Positions 52,774 to 62,336 of a DNA stretch of 64,000 bases are shown piece by piece. Below the pieces are notes generated by a model, which was not told the origin of the DNA, ran no database searches, and saw only the letters and a list, made by a program, of their open reading frames with translations. Origin of the DNA: Ectothiorhodospira sp. BSL-9 (lineage in GTDB: Bacteria > Pseudomonadota > Gammaproteobacteria > Ectothiorhodospirales > Ectothiorhodospiraceae); the NCBI RefSeq assembly GCF_001632845.1, contig NZ_CP011994.1, positions 558,001 through 622,000 on the forward strand. The letters are read 5' to 3'. Position numbers and translations under genes: made by a program. Numbering within the stretch: the first letter of the stretch is position 1; each line of letters starts with the position of its first letter.

Positions 52774-54478
52774 ACTGCGGTCCAGCACCTGGTTCACCTG
52801 AGCCGGATGACCCGCCCCCGTTGATCGCCGCCAGTGCCTTTTCCAGGGCTCGCTTGCGCTCATCGACCCACCCGTCGGCGCCCACCAGCTCGCCAAAGCC
52901 CAGCTTCTCCAGCCGCTCCCTGGGCTGGCCCTGGGCACCCGCCACATACAGGGGCACATTCCGTTTCAATACGCCCATCAGGGCGGCATCCAGTGCCACC
53001 GAGGTGGTCACCCCCAGGTGCGGCACGCGACTCAGATCCACCACCACCGCCTGTGCCGCTTCCAGCTTGTGCTCCTGTCGCCGGATGGACGCCGCAGCCC
53101 CGAACACCAGTGGCCCGCTCAGGTGCAGCATCTTGACGCGACCGCCGCCCAGGGCCAGCAGGGCTCGTTCCTCGGTGGTGATGTCACTGCCACTGGCATC
53201 GTCATCCCCGTCGCGGCTGGGCGGCAGGGTGCACACCCACTCCGCCTGCACATCCGCCAGACGGCGGATGGTGAGGATGTTGGCCACGAACAGGCCGATG
53301 GCCACCGCCATGATCAAATCCACGAACACGGTCACGACGATCACGCCATAGAGGATGAAGGCCCCCTTGAGCGAGACCCGGTGGGCACGGCGCAGGAAAC
53401 GCCAGTCGATGATGTCCACCCCTACCTTGACGGCGATCCCCGCCAGCACCGCCAGGGGGATGCTGGCGGTCAGGTCCGCCGCCCAGATCACCACCACCGC
53501 CAGCAGCGCCGCCCGCACCAGGCCCGACAGCGCGGTGCGACCGCCCGATTGGATATTGACCACCGTGCCCATGGTGGCACCCGCCCCGGGCAGGCCACCG
53601 AACAGACCGGAGGCCATGTTGCCCAGGCCCTGCCCCACCAGTTCCTTGTCGGAGTTGCTGTTCTTGCGAGTGAGGTTGGAGGCGATCACGGAGGTGAGCA
53701 GGGCATCCACCGAACCCAGGAGTGCCAGCACCAGGGCGTCCACCACAATGATCTGCCACTGGGCGGCGCTGAACACCGGCAACTGCAATTGCGGCAGTCC
53801 CGTGGGGATCTCGCCAATCACCCTCAGATCCTGGTGACCCAGCCAATACACCGCCACCGCCGTGCCCACCACCAGGGCCACCAGCGGGGCCGGCAGAAAG
53901 CGCTTGATCCGGGCTGGCATGAGAAACAGCACCGCCAGGGTCAGACCGGCCAGAAGGAGTTCCCAGGGGTCGATGGCCATCACCAATCCCGGCAGCGCAG
54001 CCAGACTGCCGAGCACGCCGCCCTCGGGGGTGGCATGGCCCAGCAACCCCGGAAACTGAAGGATGATCAATATGATGCCGATGCCGGACATGAATCCGGA
54101 CACCACCGTATAGGGCATCATGGTGACATAGCGCCCCAGCCGCATGGCGCCAAAGGCGATCTGGAAAACCCCGGTCAGCATCACCACCGTGAAGGCCATG
54201 GCCAGCCCCTGCTCCGGGTCGGCGGCGATCAGCGAGGCGATGACGGCAGTGAAGACCACCGTCATGGGGCCGGTGGGTTCGGAAATCAGGGTGGGCGTGC
54301 CACCGAACAGGGCCGCGAACAGGCCAATGAGCACTGCACCATAAAGACCTGCCTCCGCACCCGCGCCTGAAGCAACACCAAAGGCCAGCGCCATGGGCAG
54401 CGCCACCACGGCCGCCGTCACGCCGCCAAACAGATCGCCACGCAGGTTGTTGAGGCGGATCTCGTTGAATACTCGCAT
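52745..54478 (-). CDS. SulP-family anion transporter, candidate bicarbonate importer
   Basis: The 577-residue product has a SulP membrane domain (about residues 15-410; motifs DLFGGVTAAVVALPMALAFG and SEPTGPMTVVFTAVIASL) and a C-terminal STAS domain (VVVDLSRVPHLGVTTSVALD). It is divergent from the RuBisCO/carboxysome operon across 234 bases. SulP proteins next to cbb/cso genes have been proposed, and some shown, to import bicarbonate (BicA type), so dissolved inorganic carbon is the likely substrate. Sulfate remains possible. Confidence 0.85.
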   Translation of the reverse strand: MRVFNEIRLNNLRGDLFGGVTAAVVALPMALAFGVASGAGAEAGLYGAVLIGLFAALFGGTPTLISEPTGPMTVVFTAVIASLIAADPEQGLAMAFTVVMLTGVFQIAFGAMRLGRYVTMMPYTVVSGFMSGIGIILIILQFPGLLGHATPEGGVLGSLAALPGLVMAIDPWELLLAGLTLAVLFLMPARIKRFLPAPLVALVVGTAVAVYWLGHQDLRVIGEIPTGLPQLQLPVFSAAQWQIIVVDALVLALLGSVDALLTSVIASNLTRKNSNSDKELVGQGLGNMASGLFGGLPGAGATMGTVVNIQSGGRTALSGLVRAALLAVVVIWAADLTASIPLAVLAGIAVKVGVDIIDWRFLRRAHRVSLKGAFILYGVIVVTVFVDLIMAVAIGLFVANILTIRRLADVQAEWVCTLPPSRDGDDDASGSDITTEERALLALGGGRVKMLHLSGPLVFGAAASIRRQEHKLEAAQAVVVDLSRVPHLGVTTSVALDAALMGVLKRNVPLYVAGAQGQPRERLEKLGFGELVGADGWVDERKRALEKALAAINGGGSSGSGEPGAGPQSIPGPVPPA

Positions 54479-54712
54479 CGCGGACTCCGCGTCGGGGATG
54501 GCTTTTATTATCGACGCGCAATGACTACGGCAATAATCGAAGTTTCCTAGGGAAGGTATCGACGGGAGTCTATAGGTAACCCATAGACTCCCGTCGATGG
54601 ATCCGATCGAAACAAATGATTTATTTCAATCTCCCTATCTGGTGTAGCTTCTTGTGGAAAACGTATCTCCCGCCCTGCACGGCGGACAGGGCACACACCA
54701 CAGGAGCCGACC
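54479..54712. promoter_or_regulatory. Divergent control region sulP / cbbL
   Basis: Contains the 41-base palindrome at 54558-54598 and an AT-rich stretch (54610-54650) with TGATTTATTTCA, a dyad of the kind LysR-type CbbR could bind. AGGAG lies 7 bases before the cbbL ATG. No confident -35/-10 was assigned. Confidence 0.6.
54558..54598. repeat. Near-perfect 41-base palindrome upstream of cbbL
   Basis: ATCGACGGGAGTCTAT (54558-54573) is exactly mirrored at 54583-54598 around AGGTAACCC, itself nearly palindromic. No T-run follows on the plus strand. It could be a dimer operator, a cruciform or a terminator-like element insulating the divergent genes. Confidence 0.85.
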
Positions 54713-56125
54713 ATGAGCAAGACGTACGACGCGGGCGTTAAAGAATACCGAGACATGTACTGGACGCCGGATTATGTCCCCCTGGACACGGACCTGCTGG
54801 CCTGTTTCAAGGTGACCGGTCAGCCCGGCGTGCCGCGGGAGGAAGTGGCGGCCGCGGTGGCGGCAGAGTCCTCCACCGGCACCTGGAGTACCGTGTGGTC
54901 AGAACTGCTCACCGATCTGGAATATTACAAGGGTCGCGCCTACCGCATTGAGGACGTGCCCGGTGACAAGGAGTCCTTCTATACCTTCATCGCCTATCCC
55001 ATCGATCTGTTCGAGGAAGGCTCCATCGTCAACGTGCTGACCTCCCTGGTGGGTAACGTGTTCGGCTTCAAGGCCCTGCGTCACCTGCGACTGGAGGACA
55101 TCCGCTTCCCCATCGCCTACGTCAAGACCTGCATGGGCCCACCCAGTGGCATCCAGGTGGAGCGGGACAAGCTCAACAAGTATGGCCGACCGCTGCTGGG
55201 CTGCACCATCAAGCCCAAGCTTGGGCTCTCCGCCAAGAACTACGGCCGCGCCGTTTACGAGTGCCTGCGCGGCGGCCTGGACTTCACCAAGGACGACGAA
55301 AACGTGAACTCCCAGCCTTTCATGCGCTGGCAGAACCGTTTCGAGTTCGTGGCCGAGGCGGTGGCCGCCTCTCAGCAGGAAACCGGCGAGCGCAAGGGGC
55401 ACTACCTGAACGTGACCGCCCCCGACCCGGAGGAGATGTACGCCCGGGCCGAGTTCGCCAAGGAACTGGGGCAGCCCATCATCATGCATGACTACATCAC
55501 CGGCGGCTTCTGCGCCAACACCGGCCTGGCCAAGTGGTGCCGCAAGAACGGCATGCTGCTGCACATTCACCGGGCCATGCACGCGGTCATCGACCGTCAT
55601 CCCAAGCACGGCATCCACTTCCGCGTACTGGCCAAGTGCCTGCGCCTCTCCGGCGGCGACCACCTGCATACCGGCACCGTGGTGGGCAAGCTGGAAGGCG
55701 ACCGGGGCTCCACCCTGGGCTTCGTGGACCTGCTGCGCGAGTCCTTCATCCCCGAGGACCGGTCCCGCGGCATCTTCTTCGATCAGGACTGGGGCTCCAT
55801 GCCCGGGGTGTTCGCCGTGGCATCCGGCGGCATCCATGTGTGGCACATGCCGGCCCTGGTCACCATCTTCGGCGACGACTCGGTGCTGCAGTTCGGTGGT
55901 GGCACGCAGGGTCACCCCTGGGGCAACGCCGCCGGTGCTGCTGCCAACCGTGTGGCGCTGGAGGCCTGCGTCAAGGCCCGCAACGAGGGTCGGGAGATCG
56001 AGAAGGAGGCCCGCGACGTGCTGACCGAGGCGGCCCGCCACAGCCCGGAACTGGCCATCGCCATGGAAACCTGGAAAGAGATCAAGTTCGAGTTCGAGAC
56101 CGTGGACAAGCTTGACCAGGGCTGA
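54713..56125 (+). CDS. cbbL: RuBisCO large subunit, form IA
   Basis: The 470-residue product has the full set of form I active-site motifs: catalytic and carbamylated lysines in [20 protein letters not shown] and [17 protein letters not shown], loop 6 region [19 protein letters not shown], and [16 protein letters not shown]. The start [20 protein letters not shown] and linkage to cso genes identify the carboxysomal form IA(c). It fixes CO2 in the Calvin cycle inside the carboxysome. It is the first gene of the cso operon. Confidence 0.98.
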   Translation: MSKTYDAGVKEYRDMYWTPDYVPLDTDLLACFKVTGQPGVPREEVAAAVAAESSTGTWSTVWSELLTDLEYYKGRAYRIEDVPGDKESFYTFIAYPIDLFEEGSIVNVLTSLVGNVFGFKALRHLRLEDIRFPIAYVKTCMGPPSGIQVERDKLNKYGRPLLGCTIKPKLGLSAKNYGRAVYECLRGGLDFTKDDENVNSQPFMRWQNRFEFVAEAVAASQQETGERKGHYLNVTAPDPEEMYARAEFAKELGQPIIMHDYITGGFCANTGLAKWCRKNGMLLHIHRAMHAVIDRHPKHGIHFRVLAKCLRLSGGDHLHTGTVVGKLEGDRGSTLGFVDLLRESFIPEDRSRGIFFDQDWGSMPGVFAVASGGIHVWHMPALVTIFGDDSVLQFGGGTQGHPWGNAAGAAANRVALEACVKARNEGREIEKEARDVLTEAARHSPELAIAMETWKEIKFEFETVDKLDQG

Positions 56126-56176
56126 TCCGCCCGGCTTTCACCGCAACCGGCCCAGACGCAACGAGGAACCTAGACC

Positions 56177-56521
56177 ATGCCATTCCAGAACACCATGGGT
56201 GACTACCAGACCCGCCAGACCCTGGAGACCTTCGGTTTCCTGCCTGCCCTCACTCAGGAGGAGATCTTCGACCAGATCGCCTACGTCATCGCCCAGGGCT
56301 GGACCCCCAGCATCGAGCACATCCATCCCAGTCAGGCCATGAACCACTACTGGCCCATGTGGAAGCTGCCCTTCTTCGGCAGTGTGGACCTGCAGCAGGT
56401 GGTCAACGAGCTGGAGGCCTGCCACCGGGCCTACCCGGATCACCACGTCCGTTTCACCGGCTACGACAACTACACCCAGAGCCAGGGCTCGGCGTTTGTG
56501 GTGTTCGAGGGTCGTCGCTAA
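56177..56521 (+). CDS. cbbS: RuBisCO small subunit, form IA
   Basis: The 114-residue product has [20 protein letters not shown], the conserved [11 protein letters not shown] and [20 protein letters not shown]. It lies 51 bases after cbbL and completes the L8S8 enzyme. GAGGAACC precedes the ATG. Confidence 0.98.
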   Translation: MPFQNTMGDYQTRQTLETFGFLPALTQEEIFDQIAYVIAQGWTPSIEHIHPSQAMNHYWPMWKLPFFGSVDLQQVVNELEACHRAYPDHHVRFTGYDNYTQSQGSAFVVFEGRR

Positions 56522-56550
56522 GACGCGGGTCACAAGGCAGGGGGGTCATC

Positions 56551-58851
56551 ATGCCATATCATGAGCAGCAGACACTGACCGGACGGGCGGCATCGCAAGC
56601 CCGCCGCCGGGCACAGGCCGCCGGAGGCAAGGCGGCCCTGAGCACATCGCGGACCGATGGGCACACCCGTGCGTCGGCGACTGCCGCTGCGCCCCAGGCA
56701 CCGCAGCAGCCTGCGGTGTCGGCTGCGCCCCGGCCAGAGCCTCCCCCTGGCCGAAGCACCGCTCCGGCGTCACCGTCCCGGCGCACCCGGGCAGGTGCTC
56801 AAGCCCCTGCCTCCGATACCCGCGCCAAGGCGCAGGCGCGCCGCCAGGCACTGGCCAGCGCGGGCAAGCGGGCCGATCGCTCTGCCGACCGCACTCGCCA
56901 GGACGTGGCGCCTTCCATGACGCGTCCGGCGGGGGCTGCTGCGAAGCAGGAACCCGAACAGGGCGAGTGTCGCTGCGGCGGCGCCTGTCGGGGTGAAAAC
57001 CGCGAAACCAAGCACATGGGACAGGACCTGTCCCGGTCAACGCACGTGTCGGAGTCCGGCCAGTCCAGGCGAGCCTCGGCAAGCTCCATGGGCAGGAGCG
57101 ATTCCAACGGTACGCGGCGTGGCAACAGTCGGCGGCGACCCACCGTGAATCAGTCTCAGGGCCGCCTTCAGGCCATGGCCCGCCGCCAGGCGCAGGCGGG
57201 ACGTGGCAAGGCCGCCGCACATTCGCCGCCCTCGGCAGCCAGTCTCGCCCGCCAGGCCAACCCCCGGCTCTCGGGCCGTGAACTGGCCCAGGCAGTGCGT
57301 GATCAGCGCAGCCGCGCCGGTGGCGTGGGCACCCGCAAATCCGCCCCCACGGGGCGTCAGCGCCCGGCACCCTCCGGCGCGCAGGATCAGCCCTGGAAGG
57401 TGGGTGTGATGGAAACCGCCCATGGCCAGCACCTCACCGGCACCCGGGTGGGCCGCAGCCAGTCCGTCACCGGCGACGAGGCAAGCACCTGCCGAGCCGT
57501 CACCGGCACCGAGTACCTGGGTGCCGAAATCTTTCGCGAGTTCTGCCAGACCGACGCCCCACGGGGACCCGTGAAGGTGGGACTCAGCAGCACCGGCGCC
57601 GGCTCCACGATCACCGGCAGCCGCACCGGCCGCTCGGAACGGGTGACCGGTAATGAATCCGGTAGCTGCACTGCCGTGACAGGCAACCAGTACCTATCGG
57701 CGGAGCACTTTGGCACCTTTTGCGCCCCAGCGTCCGGGAGTGCTGGCACAAAAGACCGCGGCCCAGCCAACGCACCACCCAAGGTGGGTCAGTCCGAGAC
57801 GCTGCATGGTCAGCACGTGACCGGGGCCCAGGTGGGTCGCAGTTCCCGCGTCACCGGCGACGAGCCAGGCACCTGCCGGATGGTGACCGGGGATGAGTAC
57901 CTGGGCAGTGAACAATACGAAACCTTCTGTGGCTCCAGACCGGAGCCCCTGGAACCGGAGCGTACCGGACAGTCCACCACCCTGGGCGGGCAGCGGGTGT
58001 CGGGCACCCGCTCCGATCGGTCAAACCGCGTCACCGGCAACGAGCCCGGCACCTGCAAGAGCGTGACCGGCACACCCTACGCGGGCCTGGAACAGTCAGC
58101 GGCCTTCTGTGCCCCCGAGGAGCGGGAACGTATCACCGAGCGGGTGCATCCACGCGCTTCGACCCCTGGTCCACGTGCCACGGGTATCCAGCCGGGCATC
58201 GGTGGCGACGTCACCGGAGATGACCGGGGTGCCTGCGAGGCCATCTCGGGTACACCCTACCTGGGCGTGGACCAGTTCGCCGAGGCCTGTGATACGGCAG
58301 CCCTGCCCGGGCAACCGGACTTTCCCCAGGCCCTGGATGGCGCACCCTGGCAGCACTTCAGTGTGGCCTCCCCGGCCCGCCAGGCCGATCAGACGCGCAG
58401 GAAAGACGGTGTAACGGGCACGGCCTACGAACAGGGCGGGCGCATTACCGGCCCCTTCGGCATGGCCGGCGGCAAGATCACCGGCACCGAGGAAGCCCGC
58501 TTCGATCGCCGTACCCAGTTCGAGCCTGTCGCTCCGGCAGCCGGTGTTGAGAACCTGGAGGAACAGCCCTCCGTCGCCGCCGGGATGCGATCCCGGGTCA
58601 CCGGTGAGGGTCAGTCCACCGGCACCCGCATCACTGGAGATGACTGGGAGCGTGGCGAACGCGTCACCGGCACGGAGGGCAGTTCCGCCCGCCGCCGCAA
58701 TCCCACGCGAGTCGGGTCCGTGAGCGCCATGCCCAGTGTGGAACGCAAGCGCAATGAAGACACGCCGCCGCCCGTCAGCCGGGTGACCGGCGGCAGCGGC
58801 AACACCGACCGCGGCTCGCTGGTCACCTACTCCGGCGGCGCCCGCGGCTAA
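56551..58851 (+). CDS. csoS2: Carboxysome scaffold protein CsoS2
   Basis: The 766-residue disordered scaffold has three regions. The N-terminal region carries about four basic RuBisCO-binding repeats (ASQARRRAQAAGGKAAL, AQARRQALASAGKRA, MARRQAQAGRGKAA, SLARQANPRLSGRE). The middle region has about five repeats of the pattern KVG...TG..VGRS..VTGDE..TC..VTG..YLG...F..FC. The C-terminal region binds the shell and ends in the conserved NTDRGSLVTYSGGARG. It nucleates carboxysome assembly by linking RuBisCO to shell. The true start is the ATG at 56551 with GGGGGG upstream; the frame is open further back through cbbS. Confidence 0.96.
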   Translation: MPYHEQQTLTGRAASQARRRAQAAGGKAALSTSRTDGHTRASATAAAPQAPQQPAVSAAPRPEPPPGRSTAPASPSRRTRAGAQAPASDTRAKAQARRQALASAGKRADRSADRTRQDVAPSMTRPAGAAAKQEPEQGECRCGGACRGENRETKHMGQDLSRSTHVSESGQSRRASASSMGRSDSNGTRRGNSRRRPTVNQSQGRLQAMARRQAQAGRGKAAAHSPPSAASLARQANPRLSGRELAQAVRDQRSRAGGVGTRKSAPTGRQRPAPSGAQDQPWKVGVMETAHGQHLTGTRVGRSQSVTGDEASTCRAVTGTEYLGAEIFREFCQTDAPRGPVKVGLSSTGAGSTITGSRTGRSERVTGNESGSCTAVTGNQYLSAEHFGTFCAPASGSAGTKDRGPANAPPKVGQSETLHGQHVTGAQVGRSSRVTGDEPGTCRMVTGDEYLGSEQYETFCGSRPEPLEPERTGQSTTLGGQRVSGTRSDRSNRVTGNEPGTCKSVTGTPYAGLEQSAAFCAPEERERITERVHPRASTPGPRATGIQPGIGGDVTGDDRGACEAISGTPYLGVDQFAEACDTAALPGQPDFPQALDGAPWQHFSVASPARQADQTRRKDGVTGTAYEQGGRITGPFGMAGGKITGTEEARFDRRTQFEPVAPAAGVENLEEQPSVAAGMRSRVTGEGQSTGTRITGDDWERGERVTGTEGSSARRRNPTRVGSVSAMPSVERKRNEDTPPPVSRVTGGSGNTDRGSLVTYSGGARG

Positions 58852-58886
58852 CACAGAACCAGGAACAGAGACAGAGAACCCACGAC

Positions 58887-60539
58887 ATGATTCGACGCCA
58901 CGCACATCGCGATAACCTGATCTGGGCCTCGGGGGCCGGCGCCGCGCCGACCCCGGCGGCCACGGTCGGGGATGCGCGCCAGGCGTCACCCCGCAAGCCC
59001 GGGGGGTGGGAGCCTGAGCCCGCAGCCCCCCATGCCGGGGACACGGTCAGTCGCCCTTCCCTGCAGGACACCGCCCCCTTGGCGCCGAGTGTGGAGCGTC
59101 GTTTGCCGCACCGGGCACGACATCATGCGCCGGGTACGGCGGCCCAACCGCATCCACTGACCAATCGATCGGCCAACGATCAACTGCGGGCCTATGAGCA
59201 GAGCGTTCGAGCTGCCTTCGACCGGATCGTGCCTGCACTGAAACAGGTCTCCGCCCTGCACTGCGAGCCGGATTTCACCCACCGAGCCCAGCAACTGGCC
59301 CAGCGGGAACTGGGTTTTGAGTTGCCCACCGGCATCCTGGAGGACGCCTGGATCGCGGGCCTGGATCTGCGGCGCCTGTACGCCTGGTCGGTGTTCGAGA
59401 CCTACCGGCGCATGGCCGATGACTTCTTTGCCCGCGACCCCCTGCGGGGCCGGGAGACGACGGCGTTTGACGAGTTCCTGCAGTCCTGCGGCTTTCACCT
59501 GATGGACATCACGCCCTGCGCCGATGGACGCCTGGCCCATGCCATCAGTTACGTGCTGCGCCTGCCCATCGGTGCGGTGCGCCGCAAGTCCTACGCCGGC
59601 ACCCTGTTCGACGTGGAGGAGACGGTGGAGAAATGGGTGGAGGTGGAGCACCAGCGCTTCCGCGAGGGCCGGCCCAACACCGCCGACAGCTCCACCCGCT
59701 ATCTCAAGGTGGTGATGTACCACTTCAGCAGCCTTGACCCGGAACATCAGGGCTGCGCCGCCCACGGCTCCGACGATGCCCTGGCGGCCCGGGCCGGCCT
59801 GGAGCGGCTGCACCATTTCCGCCAGGCCATCGAGAACAGTTTCTGTTGCGGCGCCTCCGTGGCCCTGCTGCTGATCGGACTGGATACGGACACCGACGCC
59901 ATCCGCGTGCATCTGCCGGACGAGGGGGGCGAGATGGACCTGAACCAGTGGGTGGATGCGCAAGCGCTGTATGACCAGACCCACAACCTCACGCCCGAGG
60001 CCGCCCGGCAAGGCATCCTCGAGGCGGTTTGTGCCGCTGCGCCGGACACCGCCGATGAGGGCATGGTGCGCCTGGTGGCCCGCCTGGTGGAGAACAACCT
60101 GTCGCAGATCGAGTATGTGCGCACCCTGCAGGGGGGCGGCTACCCGGACGCGGGCCACGCTGAGCGTTTCATGGCCGTGGGCATCGGGTTCGAGGAGATT
60201 CAACTGCGCAACCTGACCTATTTCGCCTACCTGCACACGGTGGAGGAAGGCGCGCCGGACCTGGACGTGGGCTGTCGCATCTTCGACGGTCTCAACGTGA
60301 GCCACGGCCTGCCCATACCGGTGGTGGTGCGTTTCGACTACCACGGCCGCGTGCCGGGAGCCCGGGAGCGGGCCGTGGAGCGGGCACGCCGCCTGGATCG
60401 GGCGCTGGCGGATCGTTTCCGCCCTCGCGTCGAGCAAGGACTGTTGCACCGCATGCTGGTGGTGCGGGACTGCGATGCCGGGGCGGGGCTGGAGGTGGTG
60501 TCCACCTCCGTGGATCTGCAACCGGCAGGAGGACACTGA
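58887..60539 (+). CDS. csoS3: Carboxysomal carbonic anhydrase CsoSCA
   Basis: The product has 550 residues: a disordered N-terminal 100 residues, a helical domain, then the beta-CA-like catalytic domain. Zinc ligands are Cys211 (ITPCADGRLAH), His279 (VMYHFSS) and Cys290 (QGCAAHGSD), with the Asp213/Arg215 dyad; the 68/11 spacing agrees with the H. neapolitanus enzyme. It converts bicarbonate to CO2 inside the shell. The stop overlaps the csoS4A start by one base. Confidence 0.96.
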   Translation: MIRRHAHRDNLIWASGAGAAPTPAATVGDARQASPRKPGGWEPEPAAPHAGDTVSRPSLQDTAPLAPSVERRLPHRARHHAPGTAAQPHPLTNRSANDQLRAYEQSVRAAFDRIVPALKQVSALHCEPDFTHRAQQLAQRELGFELPTGILEDAWIAGLDLRRLYAWSVFETYRRMADDFFARDPLRGRETTAFDEFLQSCGFHLMDITPCADGRLAHAISYVLRLPIGAVRRKSYAGTLFDVEETVEKWVEVEHQRFREGRPNTADSSTRYLKVVMYHFSSLDPEHQGCAAHGSDDALAARAGLERLHHFRQAIENSFCCGASVALLLIGLDTDTDAIRVHLPDEGGEMDLNQWVDAQALYDQTHNLTPEAARQGILEAVCAAAPDTADEGMVRLVARLVENNLSQIEYVRTLQGGGYPDAGHAERFMAVGIGFEEIQLRNLTYFAYLHTVEEGAPDLDVGCRIFDGLNVSHGLPIPVVVRFDYHGRVPGARERAVERARRLDRALADRFRPRVEQGLLHRMLVVRDCDAGAGLEVVSTSVDLQPAGGH

Positions 60540-60808
60540 TGAAGATCTGCCAGGTGGTGAGGCCGCTGGTGGCCACCAACCGTATCCCCGGCTTCGAACA
60601 CAAGCATCTGCAGGTGGTGCGCGATGGTAGCGCACTGCAGGTGGCGGTGGACTCGGTGGGCTGCGTGCCCGGCGACTGGGTGATCTGCGTGGGCAGCTCC
60701 GCCGCCCGGGAGGCAGCGGGCAGCAAGGAGTTTCCCAGCGACCTGACCATCGTCGGCATCATCGATCACTGGCCGCCGCCGGAAGAAGCTTCCGGCAGCG
60801 AGGCCTAG
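60539..60808 (+). CDS. csoS4A: Carboxysome vertex protein CsoS4A
   Basis: The 89-residue EutN/CcmL-type pentamer protein (KICQVVRPLVATNRIPGFEH, then DSVGCVPGDWVICVGSSAAR and VGIIDHW). Pentamers close the vertices of the icosahedral shell. It is coupled to csoS3 by TGATG and lies 10 bases before csoS4B. Confidence 0.95.
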   Translation: MKICQVVRPLVATNRIPGFEHKHLQVVRDGSALQVAVDSVGCVPGDWVICVGSSAAREAAGSKEFPSDLTIVGIIDHWPPPEEASGSEA

Positions 60809-60818
60809 GAGGCCAGTC

Positions 60819-61070
60819 ATGGAGATTCAACAAGTGGAAGGGTCTTTGGTCTGCACACAGCGCGTCCCGGGCCTCCATCACGTGAATCTGCGGGTGCTGC
60901 GGGATGCCAGGGGCAAGCGCGTGGTGGCCACCGACCCGGTGGGCGCCAGCCCGGGTAACTGGGTGTTTGTGGTGAGCGGTTCTGCCGCCCGCTACGCCAT
61001 GGGAGATGCCCGCATCCTCACCGATCTGACGGTGGGCGGGATCATCGATCACTGGGAACCGGACACATGA
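60819..61070 (+). CDS. csoS4B: Carboxysome vertex protein CsoS4B
   Basis: The 83-residue paralogue of CsoS4A has TQRVPGLHHVNLRVLRDARG, ATDPVGASPGNWVFVVSGSA and VGGIIDHW. It is a pentameric vertex protein. AGGAGG lies 9 bases before its ATG. Confidence 0.95.
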   Translation: MEIQQVEGSLVCTQRVPGLHHVNLRVLRDARGKRVVATDPVGASPGNWVFVVSGSAARYAMGDARILTDLTVGGIIDHWEPDT

Positions 61071-61222
61071 AAAATCGGGCCTTGAAATGGTTTAGAGCCC
61101 CCGCGGGCACCTTCGAGGCCGTTCGCAACCGCGGGGAATACCGGGCCGGGTAACCGCCCAATTGAATCACCAACAACAACCACTGAATCATCAACAACCA
61201 CTGAGTCACTCGGAGAAGACAG
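61071..61222 (+). promoter_or_regulatory. 152-base leader before csoS1 with a tandem repeat
   Basis: The largest gap in the cso operon. It contains a short tandem repeat (ATCACCAACAACAACCACTGA at 61166-61186, then ATCATCAACAACCACTGA at 61187-61204), A-rich and C-rich with little secondary structure, followed by GGAGAAG. An unstructured leader could boost translation of the abundant shell protein. Confidence 0.55.
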
Positions 61223-61525
61223 ATGGCCCATGAAAACTATGGTATTGCGCTGGGGATGATCGAAACCCGCGGACTGGTGCCCGCCATCGAGGCGGCAGAT
61301 GCCATGACGAAAGCCGCCGAAGTGCGGCTGATCGGCCGCGAATTCGTCGGCGGCGGTTACGTGACCGTGCTGGTGCGGGGCGAGACCGGGGCGGTGAACG
61401 CCGCAGTTCGCGCCGGCGCCGATGCCTGCGAACGGGTGGGTGACGGCCTGGTGGCGGCACACATCATTGCCCGTCCGCACCGGGAAGTGGAGCCCATCCT
61501 GAGCAAGGGTGAGCCAGAAGCCTGA
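61223..61525 (+). CDS. csoS1A: Carboxysome shell hexamer protein CsoS1 (BMC-H)
   Basis: The 100-residue BMC-domain protein has [40 protein letters not shown] and [16 protein letters not shown]. Hexamers tile the shell facets. Only one BMC-H gene is present here, whereas alpha-carboxysome operons usually have two or three (csoS1C, A, B). Confidence 0.95.
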   Translation: MAHENYGIALGMIETRGLVPAIEAADAMTKAAEVRLIGREFVGGGYVTVLVRGETGAVNAAVRAGADACERVGDGLVAAHIIARPHREVEPILSKGEPEA

Positions 61526-61580
61526 AACCCCTTTGCCTGAAACCTGAGCCGCCCGATGCGGGCGGCAGGGGTCATCAAGC

Positions 61581-62057
61581 ATGAGACAAACACGAGTACA
61601 TCCTCGTATTCTGGGTTACCTTGGGCGGGCGCTCAGTCTGGAGCTCTCGGCGGTGCAGCAGTACATGACCCAGGCCTCGCTGGTCGAGGCCTGGGGGCTG
61701 CCGGAAGCGGCCGCGCGTCTGCGGGAGGAAACCGTCGAGGAAATGCGTCACGCGGAGCTGATCACCCAACGGATGCTGTCCCTGGGGGCGGCCCCCAACG
61801 CCTCACAGTTGCGACCCGCGGGCGTGGGGCGAACCCTGGTTGACCTGCTGCGCCAGGACGCGATCCTGGAAGGTGAGATCATCGCCATTTACCAGGATGC
61901 CTTCACCTTCTGCCAAAGGGTGGGCGACGGCGACAATGGTGCCTTTTTCCAACGGCTGCACCAGGAGGAACTGGCGCATGCCCATGACATCGAACACTGG
62001 CTGGCCTCCCTGGGCGTGCCCCGGCGTGGCCCTGACAGTGACCGCATCTACTTCTGA
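61581..62057 (+). CDS. Ferritin-like (bacterioferritin-type) protein of the carboxysome operon
   Basis: The 158-residue four-helix protein has SLELSAVQQYMTQASLVEAW, EETVEEMRHAELITQRML (ExxH di-iron motif) and ILEGEIIAIYQDAFTFCQRV with a second EExxHxxD-like site (HQEELAHAHDIEHW). Bacterioferritin homologues are regular members of cso operons; their role there is unclear. It sits 55 bases after csoS1. Confidence 0.9.
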   Translation: MRQTRVHPRILGYLGRALSLELSAVQQYMTQASLVEAWGLPEAAARLREETVEEMRHAELITQRMLSLGAAPNASQLRPAGVGRTLVDLLRQDAILEGEIIAIYQDAFTFCQRVGDGDNGAFFQRLHQEELAHAHDIEHWLASLGVPRRGPDSDRIYF

Positions 62058-62072
62058 AGAGGGAGAGCGCAC

Positions 62073-62336
62073 ATGAGCCCGGAATGGACCGAACGGCAAA
62101 AGCCGCCGCGACTGGAGCGCCGGCTTGCCTTTGAGGATTATGAGGGCACTCGCCACTTTCTGGAGAAGGCGGCGGAACTGTCCGAGCGCAGCGGTATCCA
62201 CCCGGATCTGAGCTTCGGGCGGACCTATGTAAACATCACCCTGCACGCCGAGGAAGGGGCCCAGGCCCTGAGCGAGGCGCAGCGGGACTTCGCCCGCGAC
62301 CTGGATGCACTGGCGCCAACAAAGGAGGATGCATGA
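62073..62336 (+). CDS. Alpha-carboxysome RuBisCO assembly factor (acRAF)
   Basis: The 87-residue product resembles pterin-4a-carbinolamine dehydratases (RRLAFEDYEGTRHFLEKAAE, then PDLSFGRTYVNITLHAEEGA) but the genomic position identifies it as acRAF, which helps RuBisCO assembly. It overlaps the next ORF by 4 bases. Confidence 0.88.
   Translation: MSPEWTERQKPPRLERRLAFEDYEGTRHFLEKAAELSERSGIHPDLSFGRTYVNITLHAEEGAQALSEAQRDFARDLDALAPTKEDA

Noticed and set aside
53018-54370. 450-codon plus-strand ORF
   Set aside because: His/Gln-rich antisense shadow of the SulP gene.
58986-60635. 549-codon minus-strand ORF
   Set aside because: Antisense of csoS3.
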